DNA of 58,667 bases, taken from the IMG/VR virus record IMGVR_UViG_3300025082_000009, positions 1-58,667 of that record; one strand, 5' to 3'. Within the stretch, counting starts at the first letter, position 1, and each line of letters starts with the position of its first letter. This DNA is from a virus. The notes under the pieces are model-generated. The model had not been told where the DNA came from and ran no database searches. It worked only from the letters and a program-made list of their open reading frames with translations. A program made the position numbers and the translations under genes. Of this stretch, positions 34,662 to 41,433 are shown piece by piece.

Positions 34662-34934
34662 GTGAAACAAAAAGAGCATGACCCCAATAAGCCGATCGGA
34701 CCCTTCAAAGAAGCGAAGGATGGAGCCTATCGTTTTGGATTAAATCTCATGTATGCAGCCGCGCTAGAGGAGTCTTTGCGGCTTTTAGAGGATATGCAGA
34801 AAGAATATGAAGAAGCTGTGGCTTGCAACGACTATGAGATGGCTCGCGCCAAAAAGGAAGAACTGGACTACTGCTTGAGTTGTTTGGAGGTGGGCAGTAT
34901 TGTGGCTGCCAGCGTGGGCGGCCGCAGCGAATGA
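34662..34934 (+). CDS. Helical protein with UVR-like motif
   Basis: The 90-aa GTG-started protein contains LLEDMQKEYEEAVACNDYEM followed by ARAKKEELDYC. This pattern, long helix-turn-helix with E..A....DYE.A...+.E, is that of the UVR/McsA motif, which mediates protein contacts. The rest is unremarkable. It overlaps the next gene by 4 nt. Confidence 0.6.
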   Translation: MKQKEHDPNKPIGPFKEAKDGAYRFGLNLMYAAALEESLRLLEDMQKEYEEAVACNDYEMARAKKEELDYCLSCLEVGSIVAASVGGRSE

Positions 34935-35194
34935 CGAAAATCTATATCTATTGTCTCTTTGATAGGTTTGATCGGTTTCTTGGTGTCTACTCCTCCTTGA
35001 AGTCTATCCACCGCGATGCTCTTCGGTATTGTAACACTGGCAACTCAAATGTTATTTTGTTCGTCGATAACCAACCACATGTGGCCACTCTTGTCAATTT
35101 GAGAAACCTATTCAAGGGAAAATGTGATCATGAGATACAGTATCGTAGCGACACTCGTGGTGTAAAAGTGTTAAAAACGAAACTGACCGAATAG
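34931..35194 (+). CDS. Small hypothetical protein
   Basis: The 87-aa protein is an alpha/beta sequence (TKIYIYCLFDRFDRFLGVYS, then a NSNVILFVDN strand), basic overall. It looks like a GIY-YIG start by spacing (IYIY) but lacks the GIYIG catalytic Tyr/Arg set, so no nuclease call is made. ATG 34931 overlaps the preceding stop. Confidence 0.55.
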   Translation: MTKIYIYCLFDRFDRFLGVYSSLKSIHRDALRYCNTGNSNVILFVDNQPHVATLVNLRNLFKGKCDHEIQYRSDTRGVKVLKTKLTE

Positions 35195-35201
35195 TTACTA
35201 T

Positions 35202-35426
35202 GTGTTAAAAAAAGGTCAATTGGTGCGGTGGGTGGTTGACTATCGCGCATTTGAAGCGTATGATGATAGTAATGTGGTCCGAGGAATAGACCCCATTTAT
35301 AAATACGGGATAATAATGGAAGTGGGAAGTGATAATCAATCCGCTGCTGTGTGTTGCTATGAGAAACACGACGGTTGTTGGGTTATTTTAAATTTAATTC
35401 ATGACAATTTAGAGGTTTTAAGCTAA
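35202..35426 (+). CDS. SH3-like family protein (KKGQLV type)
   Basis: The 74-aa protein starts at GTG with KKGQLVRWV, a long loop with YGIIMEV, and ends NLEVLS. Same strand order as the KVGDLV array, but without the fused junction: here the stop and the next ATG share one base (TAATG). Confidence 0.65.
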   Translation: MLKKGQLVRWVVDYRAFEAYDDSNVVRGIDPIYKYGIIMEVGSDNQSAAVCCYEKHDGCWVILNLIHDNLEVLS

Positions 35427-35794
35427 TGATTCAGCAAGGAGATTTGGTAAATCTTTACCGTCGCGCTAACTCTGGTGTTGGCATCGTCCTAGAGCAAATA
35501 GATGATACGTCAAAAGTACTAAAGATACCAGATGGTAGACAATTTACTGCCAATGTCCGCGACATGCATTGGAATACACGCGCACAGGTAATTGCAGAAG
35601 TAGTGTCGCTCACAGACAAACCCCGCCTTGGTTCTAGGTTCTTTTATTATAATTCGCAGTGGTGCAAGAAGTACAAGAATAGTTTTAGTTTTGTGAGGTG
35701 GTTTAAGTCTCCTTCTGCATATGGAGCAATAGAGACACAAAAAGATGGATGGTATCCCACCGAATGGCTAAAAACTATTAAAAAATCAACTTGA
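35426..35794 (+). CDS. SH3-like family protein with C-terminal extension
   Basis: In this 122-aa protein the first 50 residues (QQGDLVNLYRRANSGVGIVL onward) are family-like. The remaining 70 add an aromatic, basic domain (SRFFYYNSQWCKKYKNSF). It is the largest simple member outside the fused proteins. Its TGA stop lies in the next -35 box. Confidence 0.65.
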   Translation: MIQQGDLVNLYRRANSGVGIVLEQIDDTSKVLKIPDGRQFTANVRDMHWNTRAQVIAEVVSLTDKPRLGSRFFYYNSQWCKKYKNSFSFVRWFKSPSAYGAIETQKDGWYPTEWLKTIKKST

Positions 35795-35819
35795 CTTACC
35801 TATGTATTTATGATAGGAT
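35791..35819 (+). promoter_or_regulatory. Sigma70-like promoter overlapping a stop codon
   Basis: TTGACT (35791-35796), 17 nt, TAGGAT (35814-35819). The TGA of the upstream gene (35792-35794) is inside the -35. Confidence 0.65.
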
Positions 35820-35825
35820 AAAATC

Positions 35826-36458
35826 ATGGATACAACAATTAAAAATATTGAAGCGTCTTTATCTCGCGCTGTCTGTCAGGGCTGGGACAGAGGTTTCTTA
35901 ACTTCTATCCTAGGAACCCTCGAAGAGGGATCTCCGCTAACGACAAAGCAGTCTCAAACGCTTAAACAGGTGTTGAGCAGAAATACCGCTGAAGAAAATT
36001 CCTCCCACAAGAAATGGGCACCAGAGTTTCGCAATAAACATCAGAAGATTGCACTGGTCTTGGCTCACTATCACATAAGGAATCAATACTATAATGACAT
36101 GGCGCAAATTATCCTCGCAGGAGATATACCATTAAAGAAAAAATACATGAGAATGTACAATAATATATATTCACAGAAAATTATTAGAGAATTCGAGCGC
36201 CCTCCACGGCTGGAACTCGGCACTCATGTTTTGCCACGCGCCCGCTTTAATAAATTTAAACACGTAGAGCAAAGTTTTCTTGGTGACTACGAGAGTGAAA
36301 GAAAATCGATAGAGCGTTTTGTCAAAGATGGAGCTTTTATTGTCGGCGTTGAAGAATATATCATCTCCCCTGCGCGAGGCGCGAAGCGTTATCGGCTCTT
36401 ATCTCCTGGCTCTCAATGTGTTTTTTTGGTAGAAGAGCGTTTTTTGAAGCGAGTGTGA
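35826..36458 (+). CDS. Hypothetical protein with C-terminal SH3-like domain; paralog of the gene at 52946
   Basis: The 210-aa protein has a helical N-terminus, then LVLAHYHIRNQYYNDMAQII and KKYMRMYNNIYSQKIIREFE, then RLELGTHVLPRA, AKRYRLLSPGS and VFLVEERFLKR. The gene at 52946 repeats the same order (ACEYYGRSGYYSTITSRFF, HYDKVVNNKYAQKVITAWE, KYPVGTLVTLRS, CKRYKVLPVGS, CLVEERYLK). The two are clear paralogs 16 kb apart. Function unknown. Confidence 0.7.
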   Translation: MDTTIKNIEASLSRAVCQGWDRGFLTSILGTLEEGSPLTTKQSQTLKQVLSRNTAEENSSHKKWAPEFRNKHQKIALVLAHYHIRNQYYNDMAQIILAGDIPLKKKYMRMYNNIYSQKIIREFERPPRLELGTHVLPRARFNKFKHVEQSFLGDYESERKSIERFVKDGAFIVGVEEYIISPARGAKRYRLLSPGSQCVFLVEERFLKRV

Positions 36459-36462
36459 AAAA

Positions 36463-36484
36463 CCCACATACTTATTTATGTGGG
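36463..36484 (+). promoter_or_regulatory. Perfect hairpin covering the GTG start of the next gene
   Basis: CCCACATA / TATGTGGG form an 8-bp stem with loop CTTATT. The GTG at 36480-36482 is inside the 3' arm. No U-tract follows, so termination is unlikely; start-site masking is possible. Confidence 0.45.
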
Positions 36485-36725
36485 ACAGGGTGAAAAACAG
36501 CAATTAGCAATAGGCGATCTCGTCATAGGGCGATATGATTTGCAGTATTATAGTTATTTTTATGACGAGCTAACAGTAGTTGATTTTGTTGGGGTTATCA
36601 TTAAGCTCTCTGGGGATACCGATAATGATTTATCTGCTTTATTTGGGGGGCCATACTTTGAAGTTCGTTGCGTCGATGGGAGAAGCAGATTCTTTATCGA
36701 GAGTGAGTTAGAAAAAATCTCTTGA
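36480..36725 (+). CDS. SH3-like family protein
   Basis: The 81-aa protein contains LAIGDLVIGRY at residues 9-19 and then DFVGVIIKLSGD, YFEVRCVDGRSRFFI and ELEKIS. The first eight residues are an extension absent from relatives. There is no normal SD before GTG 36480, so the start is uncertain. Its TGA sits in the next TTGACA. Confidence 0.55.
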   Translation: MGQGEKQQLAIGDLVIGRYDLQYYSYFYDELTVVDFVGVIIKLSGDTDNDLSALFGGPYFEVRCVDGRSRFFIESELEKIS

Positions 36726-36750
36726 CAAGCTGGTTTAGAAATGTTATATT
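36722..36750 (+). promoter_or_regulatory. Sigma70-type promoter overlapping a stop codon
   Basis: TTGACA (36722-36727), 17 nt, TATATT (36745-36750). TGA 36723-36725 belongs to the upstream gene. Confidence 0.85.
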
Positions 36751-36797
36751 AAGAAGGTTGCTAAAAGTTAATCACAACAAAGAGATAGAGAAGATTT

Positions 36798-37028
36798 ATG
36801 AAAGTCGGAGAAGTTTATACATGGCTCGATCAGGGCCCCGTCATCCTATTGGAGAGGGTCGCCATCCCCGACCCTATCACAATAGAAGAATTGGAAGAGG
36901 AATATGGCTCTATAGAGGAGTTGATTGCCACAGCAGATTGGCCCACCGATGCGGGATGGAAGGTAAAACTCCTTGTAACCAACGAAGTTTTAGATGTGCA
37001 TGAAGAAACACTAAGAGTAATATCATGA
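36798..37028 (+). CDS. SH3-like family-related protein (KVGEVYTW)
   Basis: The 76-aa protein begins MKVGEVYTWLDQGPVILLERV and ends with WKVKLLVTNEVLDVHEETLR VIS, two strand groups separated by an acidic helical insert (ITIEELEEEYGSIEELI). It overlaps the following gene by 4 nt. It is more divergent than the array members. Confidence 0.65.
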   Translation: MKVGEVYTWLDQGPVILLERVAIPDPITIEELEEEYGSIEELIATADWPTDAGWKVKLLVTNEVLDVHEETLRVIS

Positions 37029-37246
37029 GAATAGGCTTGTTAACTGCGCTCTTGTTGGGGGAAGTGCTGGCGATCCACGAAACTAGCGCGGAGGTAATGA
37101 TAGGCGATCAACAAGAAGGAGAAAACATCAGATATGTCAACAAATTGTTAAGTCTAGATGAGTTCCCTTGCAATCCTTATCCAAATATGCTATTCTATTA
37201 TACAGAGCGTGACGAACTTCGTTGCGGTGAACCAGAACCAAACTAG
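37025..37246 (+). CDS. Small hypothetical protein
   Basis: The 73-aa protein reads MRIGLLTALLLGEVLAIHETSAEVMIG, possibly a degenerate first strand of the SH3-like family, then an acidic Pro/Cys-containing tail. Not secure as a family member. Translation is supported by the upstream 4-nt overlap. Confidence 0.5.
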   Translation: MRIGLLTALLLGEVLAIHETSAEVMIGDQQEGENIRYVNKLLSLDEFPCNPYPNMLFYYTERDELRCGEPEPN

Positions 37247-37256
37247 AGGAGATATT

Positions 37257-37499
37257 TTGATTTATACAGCGATCTTTGCCCAAGAAGACGGGAGATATGC
37301 GTACAACTTGTTCGACGCGCCAAACGGGTTTAATGCCGCTTGGAGCGCGATAGAGCGAGAGGTGAATAAGCAGGAGATAGCTATGTCGTTGGTGGCGATA
37401 GTACCTGGAAATCAGCAAATAGGCTTTCGGGACAACTTTGTTAACGGGCCATCACCCTTTCAGCAGCCACGCGCTCCAAAGGCGTGGGTGGCACGATAG
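37257..37499 (+). CDS. Small hypothetical protein, TTG start
   Basis: The 80-aa protein starts at TTG 37257 with GAGGAG 5 nt upstream, giving IYTAIFAQEDGRYAYNLFDAP. A longer reading upstream would overlap a better supported gene. The body is alpha/beta with FNAAWSAIEREVNKQEI as its main helix. Not recognised. Confidence 0.6.
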   Translation: MIYTAIFAQEDGRYAYNLFDAPNGFNAAWSAIEREVNKQEIAMSLVAIVPGNQQIGFRDNFVNGPSPFQQPRAPKAWVAR

Positions 37500-37745
37500 G
37501 TGCAAATCGGTGACATGGTGCGGATACGCCGTCGGAAGATGGTAGGAGAGGCGTGGGAGCCCCCACACTACGAAGAGTGGTGGGAGGCTGGCGGCATTGT
37601 CGTCAAGGAGTACCATACTTGGGAGAAGATAGTGACCATCGTTTTCAAAGGCGAGGAGATGAGACTAGCCGCCAACGACGTACAGCTTGTGAGTCGCCCC
37701 GCCAGAAGATGTCAACAGAGTGTCAAGAGTAAAAAAACTTATTGA
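37500..37745 (+). CDS. SH3-like family protein
   Basis: The 81-aa GTG-started protein, QIGDMVRIRRRKMVG and then GGIVVKEYHTWEKIVTIVF, follows the family pattern and ends with a basic tail (RRCQQSVKSKK). The start codon directly follows the previous TAG, and the TGA stop is inside the tRNA promoter's -35 box. Confidence 0.65.
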   Translation: MQIGDMVRIRRRKMVGEAWEPPHYEEWWEAGGIVVKEYHTWEKIVTIVFKGEEMRLAANDVQLVSRPARRCQQSVKSKKTY

Positions 37746-37770
37746 CTTTGAGTCCAAGGTATAGTACAAT
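37742..37770 (+). promoter_or_regulatory. Promoter for the tRNA genes
   Basis: TTGACT (37742-37747), 17 nt, TACAAT (37765-37770); expected start near 37777, 13 nt before the first tRNA. Confidence 0.75.
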
Positions 37771-37789
37771 GGCTAAACTAAAACATCAT

Positions 37790-37866
37790 GCCTCGGTAGC
37801 TCAATTGGACAGAGCAACGGCCTTCTAAGCCGTAGGTCACAGGTTCGAGTCCTGTTCGAGGTGCCA
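37790..37866 (+). tRNA. tRNA-Arg (anticodon TCT)
   Basis: A full cloverleaf: acceptor GCCTCGG/TCGAGGT with two G-U pairs, D stem GCTC/GAGC, anticodon stem ACGGC/GCCGT with loop CTTCTAA (anticodon TCT, reads AGA), and T stem ACAGG/CCTGT around TTCGAGT. The discriminator is G, and CCA is encoded. AGA is often rare in bacterial hosts, so the phage may be supplementing it. Confidence 0.95.
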
Positions 37867-37942
37867 CATTACTTTTAGGAAGGTATTTCATCAGGACATA
37901 AATAGCAATAGCTAGACGCTATAACACTAACCCCAACAAGAT

Positions 37943-38018
37943 ACGCGCGTAGCTCAGGGGTTAGAGCGTTGTTCTTATAAAGCAAATGCCGTGGGTTCAA
38001 TTCCCGCCGCGCGTACCA
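37943..38018 (+). tRNA. tRNA-Ile (anticodon TAT)
   Basis: Acceptor ACGCGCG/CGCGCGT, D stem GCTC/GAGC, anticodon stem TTGTT/AGCAA (one T-G pair) with loop CTTATAA, T stem GTGGG/CCCGC, discriminator A, encoded CCA. Anticodon TAT reads AUA directly. Bacteria usually read AUA with a lysidine-modified CAT tRNA, so this gives the phage an independent decoder. Confidence 0.93.
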
Positions 38019-38047
38019 CTTACCACAACAAGAGAGAAACAACAAAA

Positions 38048-38284
38048 ATGGAAAGAACTAAATTTACACCTGCTAACGTATTACGAGCGTTGCGCTATAT
38101 GTCATTTATGACAGTGACTATGGGATCGCTAATGTATTTCCTTGCGTGGGGTTGGGAAAATGTAGACGAGAAAACACAGCTATCGACGTACCTGCTTATG
38201 TCATCGCTTCTTTTCTTGCCGCACCTTATCGACGTATACGATTGGTTATTGAAAAAATGTTCACCACAACAAGGGGAGGAATAA
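38048..38284 (+). CDS. Small two-helix membrane protein
   Basis: The 78-aa protein has two hydrophobic helices (YMSFMTVTMGSLMYFLAW; STYLLMSSLLFLPHLIDV) with charged ends. ATG 38048 is preferred to an upstream start that would lie in the tRNA. Unknown role; too few features to call a holin. Confidence 0.65.
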   Translation: MERTKFTPANVLRALRYMSFMTVTMGSLMYFLAWGWENVDEKTQLSTYLLMSSLLFLPHLIDVYDWLLKKCSPQQGEE

Positions 38285-38285
38285 A

Positions 38286-38465
38286 ATGGAAAAAGAAATA
38301 GGAACAGTTGTGTGGAAATCATACCTTACTTATCTTTTGCTCGGCATTGTGCGCGAGGTTAAGGTTGAAGACGGTTGGCGTTTGCTTCGGATCGAATGGG
38401 ATCTGCCACATGCCGACTTTGTAGTAGACGATTGGCAACGAGCCAACAATGTGGGGTGCAGATAA
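38286..38465 (+). CDS. Small beta-rich protein, possibly divergent SH3-like member
   Basis: The 59-aa protein EIGTVVWKSYLTYLLLGIVR and then DGWRLLRIEWDLPHADFVV has the strand spacing of the KVGDLV family with GTVV for GDLV. It starts 1 nt after the previous stop and shares TAATG with the next gene. Confidence 0.55.
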   Translation: MEKEIGTVVWKSYLTYLLLGIVREVKVEDGWRLLRIEWDLPHADFVVDDWQRANNVGCR

Positions 38466-38677
38466 TGGCTCACCATTATGATAATTATTATCGCGACACG
38501 GTTACAAGCTGGACACCAACCCAACAGAGTCAAATGTCCTCTGTTCAAAAAGCTATCAGCCTGATTGAGAATCTTGAGGATGGCGATGATGCTAAAAATC
38601 AAGAGATTTTAAAGGGACTACGTTCTGTCTTAAAAGACTTGCGCGGAAACCCCACCAACTTCAAAGGAGAATTTTAA
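38465..38677 (+). CDS. Small helical hypothetical protein
   Basis: The 70-aa protein has a polar Tyr/His-rich N-terminus (AHHYDNYYRD), then two helices (MSSVQKAISLIENLED; NQEILKGLRSVLKDLRG). ATG 38465 overlaps the preceding TAA by one base. Unknown. Confidence 0.6.
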   Translation: MAHHYDNYYRDTVTSWTPTQQSQMSSVQKAISLIENLEDGDDAKNQEILKGLRSVLKDLRGNPTNFKGEF

Positions 38678-38678
38678 T

Positions 38679-39038
38679 ATGAAGATGAAATTATGTGTAC
38701 ACTGCGAGTTTGAGTTTGATCTAGACTCTACAATGAAAAAGAACGTCGGAGGCAAGATTAACGAATGCCCTGAATGTGTCGAAGAACTCGGCACCGAAAC
38801 AGCCGTTAAGTATTTGGGGCTAACATCAGGCGATGGCAAGATGGCTAGTCTGTCCATTGTTGCGTTTGATTCGGTTGAAGATCGAAAAGCCTACGGAAAG
38901 GCTTGGGCTAGCGCCACAGACCCATATACCAGCAATCCACAGAGTATGTCAGAAGTGAGCGGCTCTTTCGGTTCGGTTAAGATTAGGCATATCGCACACA
39001 ACGCGGGCAACCCTAATCACAAGGGACACAACAGTTAA
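38679..39038 (+). CDS. Zinc-ribbon hypothetical protein
   Basis: The 119-aa protein carries CVHC (6-9) and CPEC (31-34) around a short hairpin, one zinc-binding ribbon. A helical stretch (SVEDRKAYGKAWASATD) and a His/Asn-rich C-terminus follow. Probably nucleic-acid or protein binding. Confidence 0.65.
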   Translation: MKMKLCVHCEFEFDLDSTMKKNVGGKINECPECVEELGTETAVKYLGLTSGDGKMASLSIVAFDSVEDRKAYGKAWASATDPYTSNPQSMSEVSGSFGSVKIRHIAHNAGNPNHKGHNS

Positions 39039-39044
39039 TAATGA

Positions 39045-39296
39045 ATGGCAAAGGATTTGCAAGAAGAGGTTGAGTGGCTTGAACATAAAGTTGAAACTTT
39101 AGAAAAACATATTGAGCTACTTGAGCGTGAGAATTTCCATCTAAGAGGTATGATTACTAAAACTATTCATTCCTTGGAAGAATCAAACCGAGAAACAAAA
39201 AAGATTATTTATGGACAAACCCAAGGAAGCGTAAGAAAAAACTCTCACTCATTCACCTCCTATTATTATGCGGAGAGAGAAGACGAAAAAGATTAA
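39045..39296 (+). CDS. Coiled-coil protein
   Basis: In this 83-aa protein residues 4-55 form a heptad pattern (LQEEVEWLEHKVETLEKHIE continuing LLERENFHLRG). The C-terminus is Ser/Tyr-rich and acidic. Likely a parallel dimer or trimer. No further clue. Confidence 0.65.
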   Translation: MAKDLQEEVEWLEHKVETLEKHIELLERENFHLRGMITKTIHSLEESNRETKKIIYGQTQGSVRKNSHSFTSYYYAEREDEKD

Positions 39297-39416
39297 AAAC
39301 TTTCCAGCGCCCCCTTTATAAAAAAGATTAATCGCCCATCGTCGGATCCCCTTCGATTGAATTTTTTTTCTTTTTCGTCCTAAAATTTCCTTTCCCCAGC
39401 CACACAAAGGCACAAA
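39297..39416. other. 120-nt spacer with T-rich run
   Basis: No open frame or promoter match is seen. ATTTTTTTTCTTTTTCG (around 39360-39377) is a pyrimidine run without a stem, so I do not call a terminator. Confidence 0.5.
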
Positions 39417-39737
39417 ATGACCAAAAAACTTAACAAACTTGTACGATGTGCAGACGGATTTCACATGTCTGTTCAAGCCAACGAAAACGCATACTGTCAG
39501 CCTCGCGCCGCCGCAGGCCCTTACACAAAAGTAGAGGTAGGCTTTCCGAGCATGGAGGAGTCTCTTTTGATTCCCTTCGCAGATGACCCCGAAAAACCCA
39601 CCCAAACAGTCTACGGATGGGTGCCGATGACGACGGTAATAAACGTGATAGCCAAGCATGGCGGCATGATTGCGGGGGATCTCCCACAAGGTTTTCCATA
39701 TTTATATGCGGCTGGATTACAAGACGAACCTATTTAA
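39417..39737 (+). CDS. Hypothetical protein
   Basis: The 106-aa protein reads MTKKLNKLVRCADGFHMSVQ, later ENAYCQPR and a PYTKVEVGFPS strand, and ends QGFPYLYAAGLQDEP. It lacks a strong SD but the frame has balanced composition and standard start context. It resembles small phage proteins whose N-terminus reads RCADGFxMSVQA(N/S). Function unknown. Confidence 0.6.
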   Translation: MTKKLNKLVRCADGFHMSVQANENAYCQPRAAAGPYTKVEVGFPSMEESLLIPFADDPEKPTQTVYGWVPMTTVINVIAKHGGMIAGDLPQGFPYLYAAGLQDEPI

Positions 39738-39816
39738 TATAGAGTGCTTGAGTGTCCGACTATCTTCAACAATTCGACAGAGATAATACTGGTTTTATCT
39801 AAAAGGAAAAAATGCG

Positions 39817-40095
39817 ATGAAAGGATGGAAGTTTGGTATGATACTTGTCGAAGTGTGTGAAAAAACTGGAGAGGAGATTTGCGAACTGGTAGAACTCTAT
39901 GCCCTCGACAACGAAAATGAATATGGTATGTGGTGTCAAGCGCGCATAATGTCTCCAGATGAATTAGAGCTTGCCCATGCCGACGTTCAACGTGATGGTA
40001 TCAATCGGTGGTTCTATGAGAACGGAACATTTATAAGCGAAGTTGACGAAGAGACGAGAGAGCCACAATGGAATTGGGAACCTAACAATCCATAA
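39817..40095 (+). CDS. Small acidic hypothetical protein
   Basis: The 92-aa protein has alternating strands (KFGMILVEVCE; EICELVELYAL) then a helix (PDELELAHADVQRDGINRWF) and an acidic Trp-rich end. AAAGGA precedes the start. It is not recognised. Confidence 0.6.
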   Translation: MKGWKFGMILVEVCEKTGEEICELVELYALDNENEYGMWCQARIMSPDELELAHADVQRDGINRWFYENGTFISEVDEETREPQWNWEPNNP

Positions 40096-40102
40096 CCTTC
40101 TC

Positions 40103-40131
40103 TTGACGTACTATAATTTTTATGATACACT
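40103..40131 (+). promoter_or_regulatory. Sigma70-like promoter at the left edge of the cassette array
   Basis: TTGACG (40103-40108), 17 nt, TACACT (40126-40131). A second TATAAT at 40112-40117 lacks a good -35. Starts near 40138 would make the next mRNA almost leaderless. Confidence 0.55.
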
Positions 40132-40215
40132 ATGAATATGAAACAAAATTATTATGAAATTGCAGCTTTGATTCTCGCGGGAATGATTGTGGGCTATTTT
40201 ATTATAGGGGTATAA
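40132..40215 (+). CDS. 27-aa single-helix membrane peptide
   Basis: From ATG 40132 (or ATG 40138) to TAA 40215: a short polar start (NMKQNYYE) and one hydrophobic helix (IAALILAGMIVGYFIIGV). It lies between the promoter and the first cassette gene. Similar micro-proteins appear at 55.4-56.5 kb. Confidence 0.45.
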   Translation: MNMKQNYYEIAALILAGMIVGYFIIGV

Positions 40216-40217
40216 CA

Positions 40218-40445
40218 ATGAAAGTCGGTGATTTAGTTATTTATAAAGGTGATGTTCCCTTTTCAAACCCTAAAGGAAAATATACACCAGGAATTGTGAT
40301 TTCCCTCTATTGCCTCCACGATGAAGAAGAGAGAGGCTGGATCGGAAAAACATGTCAGTGCTGCGCTGATGTCTTGTGGGCTGGAGATCCTGTCATGACA
40401 GGACATGTCACCCGATGTTTGGAGGTTCACAATGAAAGTCGGTGA
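40218..40445 (+). CDS. KVGDLV cassette protein 1
   Basis: The 75-aa protein has MKVGDLVIYKGDV, then PGIVISLYCL and a Cys cluster (CQCC, later TRCLEV). It ends HNESR. First member of the array. Its first 37 nt are repeated exactly in the remnant at 40432. Confidence 0.75.
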   Translation: MKVGDLVIYKGDVPFSNPKGKYTPGIVISLYCLHDEEERGWIGKTCQCCADVLWAGDPVMTGHVTRCLEVHNESR

Positions 40446-40482
40446 TTTAGTTATTTATAAAGGTGACATTTGGAGGTTCACA
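40432..40482 (+). pseudogene. Collapsed cassette remnant
   Basis: ATG 40432 begins a copy of the first 12 codons of the previous gene (MKVGDLVIYKGD). It then jumps directly to a cassette end (WRFT) and the next ATG at 40483, in frame. The repeat tttggaggttcacaATG flanks it on both sides. It looks like a cassette deleted from within, leaving a 17-codon stub, and may act as an alternative N-terminus of the next protein. Confidence 0.7.
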
Positions 40483-40689
40483 ATGAAAGTCGGTGATTTG
40501 GTAGAATATCGCAATGATGATATGCGCCCTCATGGGTGCAAAACGGGAATTATTGTTGCAGAAGAGGCATGCACCCCTCCGTTGTACACGGTTAGCTGGT
40601 GGCTGCAAGGTGGAGAAGTATACACGTGTTCGGAATGGCCGCACGATTTAACAATTATTAGCAAAGGAGATAACAATGCAAATCGGTGA
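40483..40689 (+). CDS. KVGDLV cassette protein 2
   Basis: The 68-aa protein reads VEYRNDDMRPHGCKTGIIVA, then YTVSWWLQGGEVYTC. It ends KGDNNANR, an atypical tail replacing LEVINESR but keeping the 14-nt overlap. ATG 40483 has TGGAGG upstream; 40432 in frame is an alternative start. Confidence 0.7.
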   Translation: MKVGDLVEYRNDDMRPHGCKTGIIVAEEACTPPLYTVSWWLQGGEVYTCSEWPHDLTIISKGDNNANR

Positions 40690-40897
40690 TTTGGTAAAAA
40701 TAAAGTCCCCCTATGAACATGCTGGTCGTCAGGGTGTTGTAATTAATAAAATAAAAGGTTCCAGAGCATTTATAAAAAATAATGATTTTGATTTCTTTTT
40801 CTCCGTTAGGTTTACCGATACAGGTGAAATTATTAATTTAACCTCTTCGGCGGCTATCGTCGTCAGCGAAGCAGGGGCAAAAAAACAAAATGATTGA
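40676..40897 (+). CDS. KVGDLV cassette protein 3 (MQIGDLV)
   Basis: The 73-aa protein has QIGDLVKIKSPYEHAGRQGVVI, Phe-rich FDFFFSVRF, and an unusual hydrophobic/Ser end (AAIVVSEAGAKK). It overlaps the following membrane gene by 8 nt instead of the standard junction. Confidence 0.7.
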   Translation: MQIGDLVKIKSPYEHAGRQGVVINKIKGSRAFIKNNDFDFFFSVRFTDTGEIINLTSSAAIVVSEAGAKKQND

Positions 40898-41108
40898 ATT
40901 TATTTATTTATTAATTGGATCTTTTATCTTTTATAGTATTTTTGCATTGGCAGTGGAGATTCTCCACGACATCAGAAATAAAAAGTATGAACTGGCAGAC
41001 GCTAGAAACACCGAAGAGAGGCAAATCGCTGGTGAAGAAACAAGTGAAGTCGCTTTAGATTATTTACAGATAGCAAAAAGATCAGGAGGAACACGTGAAG
41101 CTCGTTAG
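40890..41108 (+). CDS. Single-pass membrane protein
   Basis: The 72-aa protein has an N-terminal helix FIYLLIGSFIFYSIFALAV anchoring a charged cytoplasmic segment (Glu/Arg-rich). It is coupled by 14 nt to the MazG-like gene, whose product it might localise (inference). Confidence 0.6.
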   Translation: MIEFIYLLIGSFIFYSIFALAVEILHDIRNKKYELADARNTEERQIAGEETSEVALDYLQIAKRSGGTREAR

Positions 41109-41430
41109 AGATAAGATTCCTAATATCATTAAAGAGTCAGGCCGAAAACCTGATTATTATAGTGCCCCTGCTCCCGAACGTATTCAACGTCTATTTGATA
41201 AAATGCGAGAGGAATTGGATGAATTTATCGAAAACCCTTGTCTTGAGGAGGCGGCAGATATTTATGAGGTGTTTCTGACCCTCTGTGCTGCCCATGAACT
41301 GTCCTTTAGGGAAGTGTTGGTAGTTGCTAGCGCAAAACGCGAAGAGCGCGGCGGATTCGACAATGGCGTCGTCTTGCGTGATCGCGCCGATAATGATGAA
41401 GAGTGGCGCAATTATTGTGCATGGGGGTGA
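41095..41430 (+). CDS. MazG-like / PRA-PH family pyrophosphohydrolase
   Basis: In this 111-aa protein KLVRDKIPNIIKESG at the start and REELDEFIEN...LEEAADIYEV give the paired ExxE/ExxD metal motif of all-alpha NTP pyrophosphohydrolases. GTG start with AGGAGG upstream. Phage MazG proteins are thought to adjust (p)ppGpp or clear non-canonical NTPs. The single-domain length fits the PRA-PH-like subgroup. Confidence 0.75.
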   Translation: MKLVRDKIPNIIKESGRKPDYYSAPAPERIQRLFDKMREELDEFIENPCLEEAADIYEVFLTLCAAHELSFREVLVVASAKREERGGFDNGVVLRDRADNDEEWRNYCAWG

Positions 41431-41433
41431 GTT

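Noticed and set aside
34931-35194. GIY-YIG homing endonuclease
   Set aside because: Only an IYIY string matches. The downstream Tyr, Arg and Glu of the family cannot be placed.
36722-37003. Open frame in another phase over 36798-37028
   Set aside because: Arg/Pro/His-rich composition and no SD. The other frame has the family N-terminus and overlaps its neighbour by 4 nt.
39360-39380. T-run as terminator
   Set aside because: No stem precedes the T-rich stretch.
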